From positions 1 to 13,198 of the forward strand of contig JALLAP010000515.1 of the NCBI GenBank assembly GCA_036939355.1: a stretch of DNA of 13,198 nt, written 5' to 3'. Made by a program: the position numbers and the translations under genes. The notes under the pieces are model-generated. The model was given only the letters and a program-made list of their open reading frames with translations, searched no databases and had not been told where the DNA came from. The stretch is from Thalassiosira profunda. Lineage: Eukaryota; Bacillariophyta; Thalassiosirophyceae; Thalassiosirales; Thalassiosiraceae. Positions 8,946 through 13,198 of this stretch are shown in pieces (the stretch's first letter is position 1; each line of letters starts with the position of its first letter).

Positions 8946-9027
8946 TTCGTCAGAGTTTCGCCAATTATTCGCCAAAGTGTTCGCCAGAGTTTTCGCCAAG
9001 GTGTTCGCCAAAGTTTTCGCCAAAGTT
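8946..9027. repeat. 12-bp minisatellite in the leader (TTCGCCAAAGTK), about 7 units
   Basis: Five clean 12-bp units occupy 8968-8979, 8980-8991, 8992-9003, 9004-9015 and 9016-9027. They differ only at two internal positions and in a T/G alternation at the end. Two degenerate 11-bp units precede them (8946-8956 and 8957-8967). On the element's sense strand each unit reads like AACTTTGGCGAA, which contains TTTGGCGAA, an E2F-like site. Confidence 0.85.
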
Positions 9028-9996
9028 TGGTCGAGCAAACTCTCGCCTCTGCGAGTTTGCGCGGCCAGGCGGCTCGGCTCGAAGAGAGATGTATCGCGGT
9101 GGGCGCAGCTTCGTTCGACGAAGTCCACGCTTGTTGCGACGCAGCTCAAGGAATCTCTTGTCATTGCCTCTCGGAAATCGACGCCTCCCCGTGTATTTGT
9201 TCTGAGAGCGGCGCTGCTCAAAGCAAGCACAAGAGATGCTCGTGGGAGCAATTTTTGTCCTCAATTCGGCTGGAGAGGACGTGGGCAACTGTAGTGGTGC
9301 ACTAGCGAAGCAGTTGACCATAGTGGTCTCGTTGACGTAGCAGTTGGTTGACCGCGAGGCGCTTCGCTCGCTCGCGTGTCGGTGGTGGCTTCTTCTCCAA
9401 GCCACCGCTAGACTGTCCAAGATTGGGGCTGTTGGGGTTGGACGGTTCGATGCCAGGCGTGTCAATGCCATGGCACAGGTGATTTGCAACGAGATCGACG
9501 TTGTCGGTCGATCGGTGTTGCTGGCCAACGATCAATCGATTGCAGCTCGGAAATGCCGTGCACTGCTCGATTGTCATTGGTGGATGACATGTCCCATGAA
9601 TGGTGGCATCCCCGCCGTTAATGGGTGGCAGGGAGGGACGAATGAGATACATATTGCTTGTCAAGGCAATGTGTGTGAGGAAGGGGCTCGGTGTCCTACT
9701 TTCGAGCGGTTTCGGTGCTGTGTGGCAATTAAAATTGCAACTGCCGCGGTGGCAGCCCTGGGCTACAGCATCGAGGCGGGGCTTCGCAAATTGATTCGGT
9801 GCTCGCGAGAGCATTGGAGGGTTGGGTACGCAGGTCGGAACTGTTGACCGTGCTCTGCGTCGGGTGGCGAAGTGGACGACGCCTCGTCGTTGGGTTTCGA
9901 GTTCGCGTGCAGGTCGGAAATTGCCGTGCACCGCGGCGAGCTCGAGCTCCGACGACGGCGGGCCGTCCGCCCCGTATTAAGGACACCTTATCGTTG

Positions 9997-10012
9997 AAAG
10001 GGCCTCATAACC
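9997..10012 (-). other. Primer-binding site, probably for a tRNA-Met anticodon-arm primer
   Basis: The plus strand next to the 5' LTR reads AAAGGGCCTCATAACC. It matches the anticodon arm of a Met tRNA: a CTCATAA loop with CAT at 10006-10008, close to the GGGCYCATAACC of initiator tRNAs. Drosophila copia and yeast Ty5 prime from exactly this part of initiator tRNA. There is one extra C, or a C-C mismatch at positions 31/39. Read instead as a tRNA 3' end (the LTR edge supplies the last A of CCA), it lacks the conserved C61, so I favour the half-tRNA reading. Confidence 0.6.
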
Positions 10013-10153
10013 AGGTGAGGTACACACCTCTGGGAGGATCAGTCTCCGCTGACCTCGGCCGTCGTGATGCAAACGACGGAAACCAAAGAAATATGATTAG
10101 GTTTAGAGAGGCAGCTAGGTACGTACGCTCCGTACGTAAGGTAACCACATCTC
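10013..10153 (-). repeat. 5' LTR (right copy)
   Basis: This copy is identical to 973-1113 over 141 bp and carries the same hairpins (palindrome at 10120-10138). For the element it is the 5' LTR and should hold the transcription start. The right edge is ambiguous by up to 3 bp because of the target duplication. On the plus strand it contains an ATG at 10093 that is open and in frame with the downstream RGG gene. Confidence 0.92.
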
Positions 10154-10157
10154 GAAT
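10151..10157. repeat. Target-site duplication, right copy (CTCGAAT)
   Basis: This matches 966-972. Its first three bases also belong to the shared LTR sequence, so the boundary can be placed anywhere from 4 to 7 bp of duplication. Confidence 0.8.
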
Positions 10158-10263
10158 CGTGCCGACCAGCCACCAGCCACCAGCCACAAACGCGGCTCGA
10201 GCACGGACAAGCTCGAGCACCCTCTTGGTGCGCATCCTGCCGCCTGCCCATCAAACCACCATC
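10158..10263 (+). promoter_or_regulatory. RGG-gene half of the split intergenic promoter and 5' leader
   Basis: These 106 bp precede the RGG gene ATG. They contain three perfect tandem 7-mers ACCAGCC (10165-10185). They also hold a 10-bp direct repeat GCTCGAGCAC at 10195-10204 and 10211-10220, whose core GCTCGAGC is itself a palindrome; the copies start 16 bp apart. The start codon context ACCATCATGA is A/C-rich as expected for a eukaryotic start. The promoter role is inferred from position. Confidence 0.45.
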
Positions 10264-11827
10264 ATGAACCGAGGCGGGCGCGGCGGGCGGGGCGGGCGCT
10301 TCGGTGGCCGGGGACGCGGAGGCTGGGGCCGCGGCGGCTCCGACTTTGACGATTTTGGTGGGCGCGGAGGGAGAGGCCGCGGTGGTCGGGGGTTTGGCCG
10401 CGGGGAGGGCGGGCGTTTTGACAATCACCGCGACTTTGATGGTCGGGGGCGAGGCCGCGGCTCCCACGGCGGCGGGCGGGGGGGCTACGGTCGCGGAGGA
10501 AGGGGGGGATGGGACGACGACGACGGCCCCCCTCCCAGGGGGAACGCCCCTCCTCGCCGCGGCGGCATGGGAGGCGGAGGACGGATGGGGAGCTACTCCT
10601 CCCTCGGGCGGGGGCCGCCGCCCCCGCGGGGATCGTACGCGGAGATGGCCGGGAGCGTGCCCAGCTACGCCGACCTGGGCGACCGGCCGCCGATGGACCG
10701 GCCGCCGATGGACCGCGGCGGCCCGGGGATGATGGGGGGCGGCCCGGGGAGGGACGCGGGACCGCCGCCCCAGGCGGGGATGAAGCGCCATCGGGACCCC
10801 GACGGCCCGCCGATGGGGGGAGGGCCCGGGGGAGGCCACGGCTACGACGATGGCCCGCGAAGGGGGAGCTTCCCCGACGGCCCCGGGCCGCCCGGGGAGA
10901 GAATGGGGCCGGGACCCCCGAGGGAGTGGGATCGAGACGGTCCTCCTCCCAGGGATTTCAGCAGAGATTCCGGCCCTCCTCCTCGGGACTGGGACAGGGA
11001 TGCGGGACCTCCACCTGGTCCGCCAAGAGAGTGGGAGCGTGACGCTGCAGGCCCTCCCGAGCGGATTCCAAGAGACCGCGAGATGAGACCGGGCCTGCCG
11101 CCGCAGGACGACCCTTACGGCCGACCGGGCCCCCCGAGGGGCGTCCCAGACGATGAGTTCGGAAGGTCCAACCCGCCCCCGCGGTTTGAGGGCGGCAGGG
11201 GCTTTGGCCGAAGCGCGTCCTCGGGCGGATTGGGCGGCCGGTTCGTCCCCGACGCGGGACGGCCTCCCGTGGACGGGCCCATGTCTCCTCGGAGGGACAG
11301 CTACGGCGCTCCCCTGGCGCGGTTCGACGGGCCGGAGCGCGCGCACGATCGGTCCTCGCCGGCGCTGCGGGGCCCAAGGGACGGTCCCGCCTCGCCCGCT
11401 TTCTCGCGGCGGCCATCTGGGCCGTCTCCCGTGGCTGCCAGATCGCGCGCGGAGGCGCCCCCGGCCTTCCCGCCGCCGCCCCTCGCGCCGCCCCCCGCTG
11501 CAGCACCCGCGCCGCGACCCGCCACCCCTCCGGCGGCGGTGGTGCCCCGCTCCCCCTCCCCGCCGCCGTCGCCCCAATCTCCCCCGGCCGCACCACCGAG
11601 CGCGCACGCCCAGGCCATGGCGCGGATGGTCGAGATGCACGCCAACATGGAGTTCGCCCACGCGAAGCTGATGCTGTTGGAGGCGAAGCAGGGAAAGGTC
11701 GNTCGAGATGCACGCCAACATGGAGTTCGCCCACGCGAAGCTGATGCTGTTGGAGGCGAAGCAGGGAAAGGTCGAGGCGCGGCTGGGGGCGCTGGAGCGG
11801 CTGGAGGCCGAGGGACGGGCCATGTGA
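10264..11827 (+). CDS. RGG-box, proline-rich protein of unknown function (interrupted by an assembly gap)
   Basis: I do not recognise a named family. The ATG at 10264 opens with MNRGGRGGRGGRFGGRGRGG, and RGG/RG repeats fill about residues 1-110, the usual substrate of arginine methyltransferases and a common RNA-binding module. Next come SYAEMAGS and SYADLGDR, a DRPPM repeat, then a long Gly/Pro/Asp/Arg-rich stretch with repeated PPRxWDRD-like units, and a proline-rich segment with SPSPPPSPQSPP. The last 45 residues are helical and charged (MARMVEMHANMEFAHAKL onward), a probable short coiled coil ending at TGA 11825-11827. There is no RRM, KH or helicase domain. Removing the 73-bp gap artefact at 11629-11774 gives a continuous frame of 496 residues; as written the frame shifts. 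An RNA-associated, partly disordered protein is inference. Codon use is strongly GC-rich, unlike the retrotransposon. Confidence 0.75.
11630..11774. other. Assembly gap: N at 11702 flanked by a perfect 72-bp duplication
   Basis: Positions 11630-11701 and 11703-11774 are the same 72 bases, separated only by the single N. The 73-bp offset breaks the reading frame. Collapsing the copies restores a continuous C-terminal helix and stop. This is the signature of two contig ends that overlap but were scaffolded without merging. Confidence 0.9.
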
Positions 11828-12011
11828 GCGAAACAATGAGGGCAGCAGCATCTCGATCGCGTGCCGAGTTGCTTATGATCGGGCACATGAATCAGGCTCT
11901 GCAGACGCTCCCATCGACGCCAAAACAACTGTGCCAACGCGCCTTGCGAACGCAGCGAGCAGGAGAAAGATCTGCAGATAAAATCAGTATCGTATAACTG
12001 TGCGGTGCTAT

Positions 12012-13198
12012 TCATGTAACATTCATTGGGAAGAAGTCGAACAACGGGTGTCGAATGACGCACTGCGCCTCTTTCGGGTCGTCGTACAACGGAACGAGGT
12101 ACAGCGGTTGCCGATCGGTGTCGTCCTTCTTCGATTTGGAGTTCCCTCCGGCGTCGCCCTCGTCGTCTCCAATGCCTGCATTTGCATTCGCCTCGACGGC
12201 TTCCTTCAAACGTCTAGAGATGGCATCCTCCGAGAGTTCGCCATTGGCAAGCCTGTCCATGACCGAGGCGATCTCGCCCTTGCTCGTTCGCAGCCGCTTC
12301 TTCGGACTCATGCCCGCAATCCTCTTCCGCGGTGATGCGATGCGCTCCATCCCCTCCTCCTCCTCCAGCTTGCGCTTCCGCATCCCGTCCAATATGCCAT
12401 AGAGGGACCGACTCACGTCGGGAATGTACTTGAGCAGCCGCGATTTCCGCTCCTTCACGTCGCGGAGGGCGTTCCGCTTCACCAAGTGCGCCTTGAGCTG
12501 CTGGCAGCAGCTCTGGAGGGCGCGCTTCACGCTCATTTGGATTTCCGTGATGTCGTCCCCGATGTACTCCTTGCCGGTGCCCTTGAAGGGATTTTGGTCG
12601 AGACGATCGACACGAAAACGCCAAGCTTGTCCTTCTTGTGGTCGATTTTGTACGAGCTCCACTTGATCTTGCTGTTGGAGACGCGGGTGGCGACGTCGGC
12701 GCCGCCCTCGAAGAGGAGCGGGATGCGGTTGGCAAAGCGGACGACCGTGATGCCTTCCTTTGCGTCTTTCCCTCCCATGCTCACGGCCGCCTCGACGATG
12801 AACGGGTGCCCATCGTAAGCTCCGGGTTTGTCGCGTGCCGTTGCAATAATGTCGGGCTCCACCACCTTCGATACCCCCAAATTGAGGTTGTACTCTCCCA
12901 GTGGCGACAGGCAGCCTCCATCAGGACTCTTGAACTGGTTGTCGTCTCTTCTCAGCAGCTGCACCAGCCGCGTGATTTGCTTGTCGTCCAACTCGTCGGG
13001 GCCCATGTCTTCATCGAATGCCTTTCCCAGGCGTTCGATCAGTTTCTTTGCCACCGAGGACGTGATGCCGCTGAGGTCGCTCGTCAGAAATTTCAGCAGC
13101 GTCTTCGAGTTGGACCGCTCCAGCAGCTGCTGCACCAGCAGATTGTTCACGCTGCTGGGGTGGTGCTTCACCTCCCTTGCCTGCGCGGGCATCTGCTC
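12012..13198 (-). CDS. TOP6B: DNA topoisomerase VI subunit B, C-terminal part (5' end off window, one-base frameshift)
   Basis: The reading frame enters from the window edge (EQMPAQAREVKHHPSSVNNL) and about 395 residues are present, ending at TGA 12012-12014. The order matches plant-type Top6B: the REVKHHP region and a helical H2TH-like part, then the transducer domain with GGCLSPLGEYNL, YDGHPFIVEAAVSMGGKD, RFANRIPLLFEGGADV, KLGVFVSIVSTKIP and FKGTGKEYIGDDI. The ATP-binding GHKL domain lies outside the window. Topo VI is an A2B2 type II enzyme; the transducer couples ATP use in B to DNA cleavage by A, and in plants it supports endoreduplication. A basic stretch (SPRKRIAGMSPKKRLR) is a likely nuclear localisation signal, and the acidic/basic tail is divergent. 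The frame breaks at 12588-12590, where one base is missing inside a conserved motif. It converges on the RGG gene. Confidence 0.93.
12587..12590 (-). other. Single-base deletion frameshift in TOP6B
   Basis: The upstream frame reads VSIVSTKI and the downstream frame reads FKGTGKEY, directly joined by only two bases (CC) of a proline codon. The break sits in a CCC run followed by TT, a typical undercall site. The conserved STKIPFKGTGKEY motif would be intact with one more base. Confidence 0.88.

Larger units (their letters stand above)
8492..9996 (-). other. Retrotransposon 5' leader, about 1.5 kb
   Basis: This is the region between the primer site and gag. It holds the 12-bp array and ACGT-core motifs listed separately. 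The longest minus-strand open frame away from gag ends at 9302 and from its first true ATG (9652) gives 116 residues with no recognisable domain. A 167-codon plus-strand frame at 9344-9847 also shows no domain. I treat the region as untranslated or regulatory; a small accessory ORF is possible but unsupported. Confidence 0.6.
973..10153 (-). mobile_element. Complete Ty1/copia LTR retrotransposon, about 9.2 kb
   Basis: The unit is bounded by two 141-bp direct repeats that match at every base and are flanked by a short target-site duplication. Next to the 5' LTR (right) is a tRNA-Met-like primer site; next to the 3' LTR (left) is a G-rich polypurine tract. Between them lie a gag with a zinc knuckle and a pol ordered protease, integrase, RT, RNase H, which is the Ty1/copia order. 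The element is visibly less GC-rich than the host genes on either side. Identical LTRs imply a recent insertion. The one obvious coding lesion is an extra base inside the RT, which may be a sequencing error. I can place it in Ty1/copia but not in a named algal lineage such as CoDi without a phylogeny. Confidence 0.95.

Noticed and set aside
8946..9027. CRISPR-like array
   Set aside because: The units are contiguous 12-mers without spacers, in a eukaryotic retrotransposon leader.
8442..9251. Minus-strand 269-codon frame with TLAK/TLAN repeats
   Set aside because: The peptide repeat merely reflects the 12-bp DNA array, it overlaps the gag start in another frame, and no domain is seen.
10039..12063. 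Minus-strand 674-codon open frame opposite the RGG gene
   Set aside because: It is low-complexity Arg/Ala/Pro antisense of RGG and proline codons, and it crosses the LTR and the N gap.

Overview
The window looks like nuclear DNA of a GC-rich, intron-poor eukaryotic microalga. I infer a photosynthetic stramenopile such as a pelagophyte or diatom relative, because an algal SERGT/HPAT-type glycosyltransferase and a plant-type topoisomerase VI B subunit lie beside a Ty1/copia retrotransposon. No search was run, so the lineage is inference.

Layout. (1) Positions 1-859, minus strand: 5' part of a type II membrane glycosyltransferase gene, cut by the window edge. (2) Positions 973-10153: one complete Ty1/copia retrotransposon of about 9.2 kb on the minus strand, with 141-bp LTRs identical in this window and a target-site duplication (CGAAT, extendable to CTCGAAT). 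Reading right to left it has the 5' LTR, a primer-binding site resembling a tRNA-Met anticodon arm, a 1.5-kb leader with a 12-bp tandem array and ACGT-core motifs, a gag of about 1050 codons, a pol in the -1 frame (protease, integrase, RT, RNase H) broken by one extra base, a polypurine tract and the 3' LTR. (3) Positions 10264-11827, plus strand: an RGG-rich and Pro-rich protein gene with a short helical C-terminus, distorted by an assembly gap. (4) Positions 12012-13198, minus strand: the C-terminal part of DNA topoisomerase VI subunit B, with a one-base frameshift.

Removing the element and one TSD copy leaves the glycosyltransferase and RGG genes head to head, about 218 bp apart. The insertion therefore appears to have split a compact, probably shared promoter, recently enough that the LTRs have not diverged. 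The RGG and TOP6B genes converge with about 185 bp between their stops.

Two single-base frameshifts in otherwise good coding sequence, plus an N flanked by a perfect duplication, suggest draft assembly quality. Gene breaks should be confirmed in reads before being called pseudogenes.
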